In this document: in pieces, positions 9,256 to 17,682 of the stretch
How the letters are laid out: every line of letters starts with the position of its first letter
How positions within the stretch are numbered: position 1 is the stretch's first letter
Source of the DNA: Desulforhopalus sp.
Lineage (GTDB): Bacteria; Desulfobacterota; Desulfobulbia; Desulfobulbales; Desulfocapsaceae
Direction: 5' to 3'
Assembly (NCBI GenBank): GCA_030247675.1
Contig: JAOTRX010000006.1
Location: forward strand, 1-64,000
Length of the DNA stretch: 64,000 nt
Program-made: the position numbers and the translations under genes
The notes under the pieces: generated by a model
The model's database searches: none
Seen by the model: the letters and a program-made list of their open reading frames with translations, nothing else
What the model was told of the DNA's origin: nothing

Positions 9256-10380
9256 TCACAGCAGGCAGCGGTCCTTGTCCTTGACCCTCGACATGCCGGG
9301 GATGAGGGTCTGGGTCGAAAGAACCCCCTTCCATTGCCGGATGGTCGACATAATGAACTGCGACAGCAGTTCGGCGTCGGAGGACAACAGGTCGCGCATC
9401 AGGGTGACCTTGACGATCATGTCGATCGACCCATACACCGTGTGCACCTCGGTCACCTCGTTTAAGGCGAGGAGTTTGTCGAAGATCTGCTGTTCATTCT
9501 TGCCGTCGACATTGAGGAGGATAAACACGGTTATTTCCCGCTTCATCTCCGGATATTCCTGCTCGGTGTGTTCCGCCATCTTTTTTCGGAAGGCCTCCAT
9601 GTCTTTAGGGATGAGTTTATCGACGCCGATTCCGTATTTACGCTTCTTGCCCTGTTCCCATTGATGAACGGAGATATACAGGTAGAGGTCATCAACCGTT
9701 CGTCCCGGGAAGGATTTCACCAGGCCACTGTTGGCGACGATGGTTGCCAGTGGCCGGTAGATGGTGCGATACCAGTCGACCGCCGACTGCTTAAAGGTGA
9801 TCTCCTGCTCCTTCTCCTTGGTGAGATAGCGTCGATGCTCCTCTATTTGCCATTCCAGATGCTCTGTCTGGCCGAGCTCGGTGAGATCGATGCAGTCGGT
9901 CAGGCCGGCCTTGTCGCGAAAGCCGACTTTTTCGATATAGAGTTTATTTTCCAGGGTATTTTTTGACGGCAGGAGCTCGATGATGCGGGAGCGGATATGC
10001 GAGTGTTCCAGTTCGCGGGCTGCCCGGAAGCGGTGGTGGCCGTCGACGATGAAATAGTCGTCCTTGATCTGGTATAAGGAGATCGGCGGCAGGGTCTTAC
10101 CCTCCTTCATGGCATCGATGATGCTTTTCAGCCGTTCGTCAACGGTATGGGAATGGGTTCTGAACTGGTTGTCGAAGTCGTGGTAGCGGCCGACGCTACC
10201 GACAATTTTGTCCAGCGGCACCATCAGGGTGCCCCGTTCGATCGCCTCGTAGGCCTCTTCCTGTTCCTGGCGGGCGTTAAAGTTAGTGGGATTGTTTTCC
10301 GGCTCGCAGGAGTTTTCGCCTCCGGTCACAACCCGTTTTAATGCCGAAAAGGGATTAAATTTCGAGAATATGGTAGCCAT
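9256..10380 (-). CDS. ParB-like nuclease domain fused to an Lrp/AsnC ligand-binding (RAM) domain
   Basis: A 374-residue fusion. Residues about 50-140 form a ParB/sulfiredoxin-like domain with the motif VDGHHRFRAAR, the counterpart of the GERRxRA box. A helical middle follows (about 150-280), without a clear ParB helix-turn-helix. Residues about 285-360 resemble the AsnC/Lrp ligand-binding domain (ITVFILLNVDG, VTEVHTVYGSIDMIVKV, LSTQTLIPG), which in Lrp proteins binds amino acids and drives oligomerisation. The combination suggests a ligand-responsive ParB-fold enzyme or regulator rather than a segregation protein. The start chosen is ATG at 10380 (MATIFSK); another lies at 10395. The gene overlaps the preceding metallophosphoesterase gene by 26 bp, so the two are probably translationally coupled. 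Domain calls are fairly sure; function is not known. Confidence 0.75.
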   Translation of the reverse strand: MATIFSKFNPFSALKRVVTGGENSCEPENNPTNFNARQEQEEAYEAIERGTLMVPLDKIVGSVGRYHDFDNQFRTHSHTVDERLKSIIDAMKEGKTLPPISLYQIKDDYFIVDGHHRFRAARELEHSHIRSRIIELLPSKNTLENKLYIEKVGFRDKAGLTDCIDLTELGQTEHLEWQIEEHRRYLTKEKEQEITFKQSAVDWYRTIYRPLATIVANSGLVKSFPGRTVDDLYLYISVHQWEQGKKRKYGIGVDKLIPKDMEAFRKKMAEHTEQEYPEMKREITVFILLNVDGKNEQQIFDKLLALNEVTEVHTVYGSIDMIVKVTLMRDLLSSDAELLSQFIMSTIRQWKGVLSTQTLIPGMSRVKDKDRCLL

Positions 10381-10948
10381 AGCAGTTGGTGACAAAGGTT
10401 GAGTTTACCCGAGTGGTCCGTTCCGCCTCATCGGTGAAGTGGGCATGGATGTGGCCATGAACCAGGTGGCGCGGCTGGTATTTATCAATAAACAGGCGAA
10501 AAGACCGAAAGCCTCGATGGCACAGGTCTTCAGCGTCGTGAACAAAGCGCGGCGGGGCATGGGTGACGACCAGGTCGACGCCCCGGTTGCGCCACAGGGC
10601 AAAGCGCAGCCGTTTGATAAAATTGGCCATCTGCTCTTCCGTGTACTGGTTGATATTGCCATTGTACCAGCGGGATCCTGAAAAACCGACGATCTTCAGC
10701 TTGCCGGCGTGGACAATCCGCCGGTCGATGTGCGAGCAGCCAACCGGCGGAGACGTACCGTAGCGGATATCGTGGTTGCCGAGGACATAGAGCAGCGGCA
10801 CCTCGTAGCGGTTGCGCAGGGCGGTCAGATACTCCGGCGGCAGATCGCCACAGGACAGGATCAAGTCAATGCCGCTTATGGCCGGGCCGCCGCCCACCGG
10901 TTCCAGCAGGTTTTTGACCACTGTATCGGCGACAGTGAGGATTTTCAT
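10355..10948 (-). CDS. Calcineurin-like metallophosphoesterase
   Basis: A 197-residue phosphoesterase. Metal-binding motifs visible in order: a degenerate first motif (VADTVV, where the usual DxH histidine is Val), CGDLPPEY, GNHD, VTHAPP and HGHIH. The loss of the first histidine is shared by some bacterial subfamilies, so activity cannot be excluded. It sits in the middle of a three-gene operon: its ATG follows the stop of the hydantoinase-like gene by one base and its end overlaps the ParB/RAM fusion gene. The substrate is unknown; the tight packing implies a joint role for the three products. Confidence 0.85.
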   Translation of the reverse strand: MKILTVADTVVKNLLEPVGGGPAISGIDLILSCGDLPPEYLTALRNRYEVPLLYVLGNHDIRYGTSPPVGCSHIDRRIVHAGKLKIVGFSGSRWYNGNINQYTEEQMANFIKRLRFALWRNRGVDLVVTHAPPRFVHDAEDLCHRGFRSFRLFIDKYQPRHLVHGHIHAHFTDEAERTTRVNSTFVTNCYGYHILEI

Positions 10949-10949
10949 A

Positions 10950-12587
10950 TTACCGGGCGTCCGCCAGACCGATCATGGCCGCACCGATGGCGTTGCCGAC
11001 CTCGCAGTTTTCAGGGAAACTGACCGTGGTGTGGAGGCGTTCGGCAACCCGGGGCAGGAGAAAGCGGGCGGCGGCGCCGATACCGATGAGGGGGATCTTG
11101 ATGGAAAAATCGACCCCCAGCACCGGATGGTTCTTCCGGCTGGCAATAAAACCGGCCAGCGAGTTTTGCCAGGAGCGCTCGATGACATAGTCGATGATCA
11201 TGTTCTCGATGAGCTCTTCGGTACGCGCCAGTACCATCTCGGAGAACTCGCCAGGACTGAGGCCAAGTGCTCTGCCGAGAATCGTCGCCCCGGCAAGGGC
11301 GGCATCCCGGTCGCCGAGGCTGATTGTGCCGAGGACATGCAGGGCGTCGGTTGGGGTGAAGCCGCACTCGAAGATCAGATTTTTGCGGGTGAGGTGTTCC
11401 AGTTGCACGTCGAGTGGGATACCGCCGAGGCCGGTGCGCTCACGGATGGCGGCCGGGGTCATCCGGCCGGTTTCGCGGAGGAGGGTGGTTAGTTCGCCCT
11501 CCGGGGCAAGATTCATCGCCTCGGGGCGAAGGACGATGAGCCGCGACCGCGTGTCGACCCCCAGCCAGTCGGTCGGCGGATACTGCCCATCACAATTCAT
11601 GGCCAGCGGCGTCACTCGGTTTGGGCCGATACTGAGCTCGCCCCTTTCGGAGACATGGACATGGCTGTCGCCGCCGATGCCGGCAGTACGCATATCGACC
11701 GCCTCGACATGGGTCTTCCACAGACCGATCTGGCAACCGTCGGCGGCGAGAAGGGGGTGGCCGTTTTCGACCATGGCGATATCGGTAGTGGTGCCGCCGA
11801 CATCGATGACCAGGGCGTTCTGGTTGGTGTGCGAGGCGCCGAAGTGGGCGGTGCAGGCCGGGCCGCTGGCCACGGTCATCCCCGCTTCCGCCACCGCCCG
11901 CTGGGCCTCAAGGGCCTGGCCGTTGCCACCGATGACCAGTGTTGGACAGCGCAGCTGCAGCCCCGCCATGGCTGATTCTACCCCGCCGATGAAGGCGCTC
12001 ATCACCGGCATCAGTTTGGCGTGGAGCCCGGCGGTGGCGGCGCGTTCGTTCATGCCGGTCAGCTGGCTGATGCGGTGCGAGCAGAACACCGGCTTTGGAT
12101 CAAGCATGGCGATGGCCTTTTCGGCAACCAGCTCGTGGGTGGGGTTCTTCATTGACATGGCCGCGCAGATCCCATAGGCGTCGACTTCGTTTTTCAGGCC
12201 CTGGACCAGGTTCACCAGATAGTCGATATCGAGGGGTTGTTCCTCCTCGCCAAGGATGGTGTGGCCGCCGTTGACGAAGACCACCGCCGTCACCGGCAGC
12301 TTGAAATGGCGAACATAGCCGATGACGATGACTGCCACCCTGGCCCCTTTGTTTTCAACGACGCTGTTGGTGGCGAGGGTCGAGGAGATACACACCCTGC
12401 CGATCTCTTCCGGGGCCGTGGCGCTTTTTGCGAGGAGTTCCGCCAGGACCTGGCCGGTTCCCAGGGCCAGGTTAAAGTGAGTGGTCTGGACCTTGGCCGT
12501 GGCGACGATTTTTGCCGATTGAACTTCCATCAGGACCGCATCGGTATAGGTCCCGCCGGTGTCGATACCGATTATATATTTTTGCAT
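10950..12587 (-). CDS. Hydantoinase/oxoprolinase-like protein (HyuA N-terminal type)
   Basis: A 545-residue member of the ATPase-fold hydantoinase A/oxoprolinase superfamily. The N-terminus has the phosphate-binding loop GIDTGGTYTDAVL, and a second ATP-binding signature VIDVGGTTTDIAMV lies near residue 265. Enzymes of this superfamily open cyclic amides such as 5-oxoproline or hydantoins using ATP, but the HyuB partner gene is not present next to it, and single-gene versions of this length are not well characterised. It heads an operon with the metallophosphoesterase and the ParB/RAM fusion. An inverted-repeat element lies 59-115 nt upstream of its start and may control it. Family confident, substrate unknown. 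Confidence 0.8.
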   Translation of the reverse strand: MQKYIIGIDTGGTYTDAVLMEVQSAKIVATAKVQTTHFNLALGTGQVLAELLAKSATAPEEIGRVCISSTLATNSVVENKGARVAVIVIGYVRHFKLPVTAVVFVNGGHTILGEEEQPLDIDYLVNLVQGLKNEVDAYGICAAMSMKNPTHELVAEKAIAMLDPKPVFCSHRISQLTGMNERAATAGLHAKLMPVMSAFIGGVESAMAGLQLRCPTLVIGGNGQALEAQRAVAEAGMTVASGPACTAHFGASHTNQNALVIDVGGTTTDIAMVENGHPLLAADGCQIGLWKTHVEAVDMRTAGIGGDSHVHVSERGELSIGPNRVTPLAMNCDGQYPPTDWLGVDTRSRLIVLRPEAMNLAPEGELTTLLRETGRMTPAAIRERTGLGGIPLDVQLEHLTRKNLIFECGFTPTDALHVLGTISLGDRDAALAGATILGRALGLSPGEFSEMVLARTEELIENMIIDYVIERSWQNSLAGFIASRKNHPVLGVDFSIKIPLIGIGAAARFLLPRVAERLHTTVSFPENCEVGNAIGAAMIGLADAR

Positions 12588-12645
12588 GATTACGAAAGCT
12601 GATATGTGCAGTTTGTTTTTGAATGTACGGTGGTTATCGATTATA

Positions 12646-12701
12646 GCTGAGTTGAGCAGCTTGCCTGCTCATACGAAACGAGCATATAGAGTCCATATAC
12701 C
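12646..12701 (-). promoter_or_regulatory. Copy 1 of a four-copy upstream hairpin element
   Basis: On the minus strand: a GTATA-like box, then GTTTCGTA, the inverted repeat TGAGCAG-GCAAG-CTGCTCA (plus-strand 12653-12671), then ACTCAGC. It lies about 60-115 nt upstream of the hydantoinase-like start. The sequence is shared with elements at 15525, 51063 and 61923, each in the same orientation relative to a minus-strand gene. A TATAAT hexamer follows just after it on the minus strand. Whether it acts as an RNA hairpin or a protein operator is not decided by sequence. Confidence 0.6.
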
Positions 12702-12820
12702 GTAAAGAGTCGGGAAATACTACCCGGAAGTGTCCGGGAATCCAGGGTGGGTGCAGGCCGGAACCTTCTCGTCAATCCCCTCCCCGGCTCACTGTTTTTC
12801 TCAATCATCGATAGAGTGTT

Positions 12821-13633
12821 ATGAGCTTTCTGGACATCAAAAAGAAGAGATTTGTGGTTTTTGGCCTGGCCAACAAAAAATCGGTGGCCTGTGCCATCGG
12901 CAAGATTCTGGTGGATGAGGGGGCGGAGGTCATCCATGTCGTGCGTTCGCAGGAGAGGATGGCCAATGCCCGCAAGCTTTTTCCGGATTCCCAGGTTTTT
13001 ATCTGCGATGTCGAAGATGAGGCGAATATTATCCGGGTCCGTGATGAAATTGCCGAGTATATCGGGGCGGCGGAGGGCGGACGGATAGACGGCATTGTCC
13101 ATTCCATTGCCTTTGCCAATTATTCCGATGGTATGAAACCCTTCCACATGACCCGTAAGGATGACTTCCTCCAGGCGGTGAATGTATCCTGCTTCTCCTT
13201 TATCAGCATTGCCAACCATTTCAAGGACCTGCTGGCGGCTGATGCCTCGGTGGTGACCATCACCATCTCGACGACACGGATGGCCGCGGAAAACTACGGC
13301 TATATGGCACCGATCAAAGCCGCCCTCGATTCGTCGCTGTGCTTTCTCGCCAAGAGTTTTTCCGAATTTTCCCAGGTGCGTTTTAACGCAGTTGCCCCTG
13401 GACTTTTGAAGACCTCGGCATCGGCGGGAATTCCTTGTTATGTCGATAGTTATCTGTATGCCGAAAAGGCGATTCTCCGCAAAAAAGCCCTGACCACCAA
13501 GGAGGCGGCCGACACCGCAGTCTTTCTCCTGTCGCCCAGGGCCTCGGGGATCAACTGCCAGACCATCGTCGTTGATGCCGGGATGGCGGTCAACTACTTC
13601 GATAAAGAAATCGTCAGCAAAGCGGTGGGGTGA
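12821..13633 (+). CDS. FabI-like enoyl-ACP reductase (SDR family)
   Basis: A 270-residue NAD(P)H-dependent short-chain reductase of the FabI branch, which reduces the trans-2 double bond of enoyl-ACP in fatty acid synthesis. The N-terminal cofactor motif reads [13 protein letters not shown], very close to FabI. The catalytic pattern Tyr-x6-Lys is present (YGYMAPIK), followed by the substrate-loop region [14 protein letters not shown]. The C-terminal part is less like housekeeping FabI, so it could be a specialised paralogue. The gene stands alone, divergent from the hydantoinase operon and convergent with the carboxyltransferase gene 33 bp away. Start: ATG at 12821 with a weak AGAG site; it begins at the conserved domain. 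Confidence 0.8.
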   Translation: MSFLDIKKKRFVVFGLANKKSVACAIGKILVDEGAEVIHVVRSQERMANARKLFPDSQVFICDVEDEANIIRVRDEIAEYIGAAEGGRIDGIVHSIAFANYSDGMKPFHMTRKDDFLQAVNVSCFSFISIANHFKDLLAADASVVTITISTTRMAAENYGYMAPIKAALDSSLCFLAKSFSEFSQVRFNAVAPGLLKTSASAGIPCYVDSYLYAEKAILRKKALTTKEAADTAVFLLSPRASGINCQTIVVDAGMAVNYFDKEIVSKAVG

Positions 13634-13666
13634 TTCCCGCCCTGCCGCAAGCCATCCCGGGGCCTG

Positions 13667-15193
13667 CTACCCCTCTTCCACGGTAACGTCATAGGAGTGG
13701 TTGTTGACGGTAACGATATAGGAGCGCAGACCGTTTGCGGCTGGTGCTGCAGGCGGTGGCGGCGCTTTCTGCTCCACCGGTTTGGCGGCTTCCGCCTGGT
13801 CGGTGATTTTGCGGATATTGGTCACCGCCTTGCCGAGGAGGAAATCCAGGCCTTTTTGCTCGCAACTGGCGACGATAAAGATATTTTCGTCGTTTACCGG
13901 CAGGTTGTTGTCCTGGAGGATCTTGGTGGCCTTGGGGATGCCCGGTTCAAGGATGTCGAGAGGGTTGCCGGTGAACGCCGGTTTGCCGAGCTGTTCTGAG
14001 GCGATTCGGATGATCTCCGAATCGGCCGGCACCGGGGTACGGCCAAAATAGCCGAGAACCATATTGCCGTATTGCGGATTGATTTTCTTCCATTTGCCTT
14101 GGATGACGTTGAGGTAGGCCTGCTGGAAGTAGAATTGCGAAACCGGGGTCACCGAGGTGCCGAAGCCGCCCCGCGCCACGACCTCGGCCATCTCCTTGAT
14201 GACCGCCGGAAAGAGGTGCAAGGTGCCGGTATCGCGCATCATCATGGTGTTGGCGGTCAGTGCCCCGCCGGGCATGGGCGAGAGGGTGACCGCTGGTGAG
14301 ATCATCCTCGCCTCGGGTGGAAAGAAATAGTCCTTCATTGCCACCTCGAAGGCATCCATCGCCCGGAGGACTTTCTCGTAATCGAGATCGAGGCTGTATT
14401 CGGTCCCCTTCAGGGCATGCATCATTGACAGGATATCCGGCTGGCAGGTCCCGCCGCTGACCGGCGATTTGGCCAGATCAATGCCGTCGGCCCCCCCTCT
14501 GATCGCCGCCATGTTCTGGGTGATGCCGAGCCCTGCGGTGTCGTGGGTGTGGAACCATAAGACCGTGTCGGCAGAGACCATCTTCCGTGCGGCCTTCAAG
14601 GTGTCGTAGATCTTTCTCGGGTTGGAGGTGCCGGAGGCGTCCTTAAAGCAGATGGACTGAAAGGGGATGCCCGCATCAAGGATCTGCTGCAGTTTATCGG
14701 TGTAGAACTCGGGGGTGTGGGCGCCGCTACAGCCGGGAGGCAGCTCCATCATGGTGATACAGATCTGGTGGTGCAGACCATGGTGGGCGATCCGCTCGCC
14801 GGAGTATTCGAGGTTGCGGATATCGTTGAGGGCGTCGAAGTTACGGATGGTGGTCGTTCCGTGCTTCTTGAACATCTTGGCGTGCAGGTCGATGATATCC
14901 CGAGGACATTGACTGAGGGCAACGACATTGATACCGCGGGCAAGGGTCTGCAGGTCGACATCCGGACCGACCTCCCGGCGGAACCGGTCCATCATGTCAA
15001 AGGCCGATTCGCCGCAGTAGAAGAACAGGCTTTGGAAGCGTGCTCCGCCACCGAATTCAATATTGGTGATTCCTGCATCGACCGTCGCCTTGACGGCGGG
15101 CAGAAAGTCATCGGTCAATACCCTGGCGCCGAAAACGGACTGAAAGCCGTCGCGAAACGAGGTGTCCATGAATTGAATAACCTTTTGGCTCAC
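13667..15193 (-). CDS. Carboxyltransferase subunit (pyruvate carboxylase B / oxaloacetate decarboxylase alpha-like) lacking the biotin site
   Basis: A 508-residue protein with an HMGL-like TIM-barrel carboxyltransferase domain: DTSFRDGFQS near the start, the carbamylated-lysine region ICFKDASG, the metal-binding FHTHDTAG and the downstream conserved carboxylase domain. Such subunits move a carboxyl group between biotin and pyruvate/oxaloacetate. After an Ala/Pro linker the chain begins the usual biotinyl-domain strand (SYIVTVNNHSYDVTVEEG) and stops there at a TAG; the EAMKM biotin-lysine region is absent, and only 33 bp separate it from the convergent FabI-like gene. The start is GTG at 15193 behind AGGAG. 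It lies 14 bp after the ABM monooxygenase gene. A separate biotin carrier elsewhere, or loss of function, are both possible. Confidence 0.85.
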   Translation of the reverse strand: MSQKVIQFMDTSFRDGFQSVFGARVLTDDFLPAVKATVDAGITNIEFGGGARFQSLFFYCGESAFDMMDRFRREVGPDVDLQTLARGINVVALSQCPRDIIDLHAKMFKKHGTTTIRNFDALNDIRNLEYSGERIAHHGLHHQICITMMELPPGCSGAHTPEFYTDKLQQILDAGIPFQSICFKDASGTSNPRKIYDTLKAARKMVSADTVLWFHTHDTAGLGITQNMAAIRGGADGIDLAKSPVSGGTCQPDILSMMHALKGTEYSLDLDYEKVLRAMDAFEVAMKDYFFPPEARMISPAVTLSPMPGGALTANTMMMRDTGTLHLFPAVIKEMAEVVARGGFGTSVTPVSQFYFQQAYLNVIQGKWKKINPQYGNMVLGYFGRTPVPADSEIIRIASEQLGKPAFTGNPLDILEPGIPKATKILQDNNLPVNDENIFIVASCEQKGLDFLLGKAVTNIRKITDQAEAAKPVEQKAPPPPAAPAANGLRSYIVTVNNHSYDVTVEEG

Positions 15194-15207
15194 CGCTGTT
15201 CTCCTTA

Positions 15208-15492
15208 TCAGACCTCGTATACCGAATATTCGGTCTTCTCTCCGAGGAGGCGATCGACCTCCTCCTGTATGGCAATGCGTTCGCTGTTGTTGATCCAGGC
15301 ATTCCAGTCATCGAGGGACCGCCACGTACTGATAACCATATTTTCATCGGGCTGGTCGACCCGGCGCAGGGTCTCGCCGTAGATATATCCCGCCTGACTG
15401 AGGGTAAGACTGCGAAGTCTTTTCAGGAGAGTCGTGAGTTCGAGGACATTTTCCGGGGAAACTTTTCTTTTAATGAAAATTTTTACGGTCAT
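15208..15492 (-). CDS. ABM-domain (antibiotic biosynthesis monooxygenase-like) protein
   Basis: A 94-residue dimeric alpha-beta-barrel protein of the ABM superfamily, seen from the strand VKIFIKRKVSP, the helix ELTTLLKRLRSL, the QAGYIYGETLRRVD strand and the W-S-L-D-D-W-N-W helix region. Members act as cofactor-less oxygenases, heme-degrading enzymes or stress proteins; for an anaerobe an oxidative role is uncertain. AAAGGAGG precedes the ATG. It is the first gene of a two-gene unit with the carboxyltransferase, and a hairpin element lies about 33-83 nt upstream of its start. Confidence 0.8.
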   Translation of the reverse strand: MTVKIFIKRKVSPENVLELTTLLKRLRSLTLSQAGYIYGETLRRVDQPDENMVISTWRSLDDWNAWINNSERIAIQEEVDRLLGEKTEYSVYEV

Positions 15493-15524
15493 CGGTGCCT
15501 CCTTTATGAAAGAACCTGCATAAA

Positions 15525-15575
15525 GCTGAGTAAGCAGCGTGCCTGCTTAAACGAAACGTATGTGCGGTATAAGCC
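15525..15575 (-). promoter_or_regulatory. Copy 2 of the upstream hairpin element, with compensatory change
   Basis: On the minus strand: TTATACC, nine bases, CGTTTCGTT, then TAAGCAG-GCACG-CTGCTTA and CTCAGC. Relative to copies 1 and 3 the second base pair of the stem is A-T in place of G-C on both arms at once, which preserves pairing. It lies just upstream of the ABM gene's Shine-Dalgarno region. Confidence 0.6.
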
Positions 15576-15723
15576 TTGTCTCAAAGTCCTTCAAGGATCA
15601 TGGACAAAAGGGGGAACGACGGAAAATCAAAGTCGTAAAAAATTATAGTATGGAAAAAATCGAAAGTAAAGGCGACCGGGCGAAGAGTCTTCATCCGATC
15701 GCCAGGGAAGAAAATACCACCCG

Positions 15724-17529
15724 TCAACCATTGGCCGGACGTTTTTGCGGGTACTTGCTGAGCATCTCGGCGGTCTCAAGGAGCCGGAGCATTTCCGCCC
15801 GATAGCCTTCAGGGTCTTTGCCGCGGCTGTTTTTAGCGAGTTCAAGGAGCAGTGGATAGGTCAGCGCCGGCGGCGGTTCGGGATGACGAAGGAGCATGCC
15901 AAAACCTGCGACCGAGGCAGCAAAGCGGAAATCGTCGCTGCTGGCCGCAAGGGTCTGGCTGCCGGCAGTCACTGCCTGGCTGATCAGCAGCGAGTCCTTG
16001 GCTTCAAGTGGCTTATAGCGAAGTTTTACCGTCAAGAGTTCGGCCGAGGCGCTGGTTGCCGGGGTCACCGATTGATATTTCAGGCTATCGACCTTGGGGA
16101 TGGCCGGGGAGCCCACCGGATACAGCTCGTAGAGGGCGGTAATCGTATGGCCGACGCCGATTTCTCCGGCGTCTTTCTTGTCGTCATGAAAATCCTCGTC
16201 GGCCAGGGTCCGGTTTTCATAGCCGATCAGCCGGTAGGCCCCGACCTGAGCCGGGTTGAATTCGACCTGCAGTTTGACGTCTTTTGCCAGGGTAAAGAGG
16301 GTGCTGGTCCGCTCCTTGACCAGGACCTTGCGGGCCTCCAGGAGGGAATCAATATAGCTGTAGTTGCCATTGCCCTTATCGGCGAGGATCTCCATGGTGT
16401 CGTCGTGGTAGTTGCCCATGCCAAAACCAAGGACGGTGAGGTAGACGCCCGATTCCCGCTCCTTGGTGATCAGGCGTTCAAGCTCGTCGCGGCTGGTGAC
16501 CCCGACATTGAAGTCGCCGTCCGAGGCGAGGATGATTCGGTTATTGGCGCCCGGCATGAACGATTGCCGGGCCAGGTTGTAAGCGGTCTTGATGCCGCTT
16601 GAGGCGTGGGTTGATCCGCCTGACGACAAGGAGGCAATTGCCGCCTTGATCTCGGCTGTTTTGTCGCCTGCTGTCGGCTGCAGCACGACCCGGTCGGAAC
16701 CGGCATAGACGACAATGGCGATCCGGTCGCGGGCGGTCATCTGGTCAACAAGCATATTCATCGACTGCTGCAGCAGGGGCAGCTTATTGGCCTGGTTCAT
16801 CGAGCCCGAGACATCGACGAGAAATACCAGGTTCGATGGCGGGATCTTCTGCGGGTCAAGATCCTTGGCTTTGAGACCGATGCGCACCAGCTTGTTCTCC
16901 GGCCGCCACGGACAGGGCCCAACTTCGGTGGCGATGGCGATCGGCCCGTTGCTTGGTTCCGGGTAGGAATACGAGAAATAATTGATCATCTCCTCAATGC
17001 GCACCGCCCCCGGCGGGGGCAGGACGCCGCCGGTCAACAAGCGCCGGACATTGCTGTAGGAGGCGGTATCAACATCGATGGAAAAGGTCGAAAGCGGGTC
17101 GTTGACCGTTGCCACCAGCGGATTTTCAGCCAGAGCATTATAGGATTCCCGGTCGAACTGGGGAGGAACGCCGATCCGGGCCTCGCCGTCGCTTACCACC
17201 ATGTCATGGAGCGGCGGCTGAGCCCTGAGTCCCCCCTCCATTGCCATCTTTGCCGGCGCAGCCTGGTGCATGGCCTTGCCGGCTTGCATCGCCTGCTGCT
17301 GGGCGGGCATCGAGGCAGGCAGGGGTGGCAGTCGCATTTGTGGTTCGGCCTTGCCTTTATGTTCGGCATTCACCGGCTGCTCGGCAAGTTGTGTTGTCGC
17401 AATGAGATGAGGGGGAGGTGGCCCCTTATCCCTTTCTTTGTCCGACAGGTTTGCGCCGTTGCAGCCGAAAAGAAGGATGAGGGTGGAGAGAAAGAGAATA
17501 CGGGGAATAGTGTTGGTGTCGATGTTCAT
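15724..17529 (-). CDS. vWA-domain lipoprotein (YfbK-like)
   Basis: A 601-residue predicted lipoprotein (lipobox LFGC, Cys23) with a long Pro/Ala/Gln-rich linker, an N-terminal vWA-associated segment (PLSTFSIDVDTASYSNVRRLL), a von Willebrand A domain with an intact MIDAS start (DVSGSMN), and the YfbK-type C-terminal domain. It probably binds divalent cations and a partner protein at the envelope. I start at the ATG at 17529, behind AAAGGAG; the same frame stays open to 18411, but that stretch is antisense to the sigma factor gene and has no conserved content. It is divergent from the sigma/anti-sigma genes, an arrangement seen repeatedly for vWA proteins of this kind. Confidence 0.85.
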   Translation of the reverse strand: MNIDTNTIPRILFLSTLILLFGCNGANLSDKERDKGPPPPHLIATTQLAEQPVNAEHKGKAEPQMRLPPLPASMPAQQQAMQAGKAMHQAAPAKMAMEGGLRAQPPLHDMVVSDGEARIGVPPQFDRESYNALAENPLVATVNDPLSTFSIDVDTASYSNVRRLLTGGVLPPPGAVRIEEMINYFSYSYPEPSNGPIAIATEVGPCPWRPENKLVRIGLKAKDLDPQKIPPSNLVFLVDVSGSMNQANKLPLLQQSMNMLVDQMTARDRIAIVVYAGSDRVVLQPTAGDKTAEIKAAIASLSSGGSTHASSGIKTAYNLARQSFMPGANNRIILASDGDFNVGVTSRDELERLITKERESGVYLTVLGFGMGNYHDDTMEILADKGNGNYSYIDSLLEARKVLVKERTSTLFTLAKDVKLQVEFNPAQVGAYRLIGYENRTLADEDFHDDKKDAGEIGVGHTITALYELYPVGSPAIPKVDSLKYQSVTPATSASAELLTVKLRYKPLEAKDSLLISQAVTAGSQTLAASSDDFRFAASVAGFGMLLRHPEPPPALTYPLLLELAKNSRGKDPEGYRAEMLRLLETAEMLSKYPQKRPANG

Positions 17530-17682
17530 GGGGTCTCCTTTATCCAGTTCAGATGGTTGTACTAGCAGTGATTGACATTCACCCCTTGTGACGGACGCCT
17601 CGGAAAATTGTGTCGGGGGAAAATGACTTTTTTCTGGAGTATGACCTATAATCACTCTATTGTACGGCCAATGTTTTTGGCA

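Noticed and set aside
10812..12177. Plus-strand frames of 226 and 327 codons opposite the hydantoinase-like gene
   Set aside because: Arg/Pro/Ser-rich shadow translations, no recognisable motifs.
12646..12701. The hairpin element family as REP sequences of the RAYT in this window
   Set aside because: The RAYT element's own ends have a GGGGACA core with no similarity to TGAGCAG-N5-CTGCTCA, and all four copies share orientation relative to genes; REP origin from another RAYT is not excluded.
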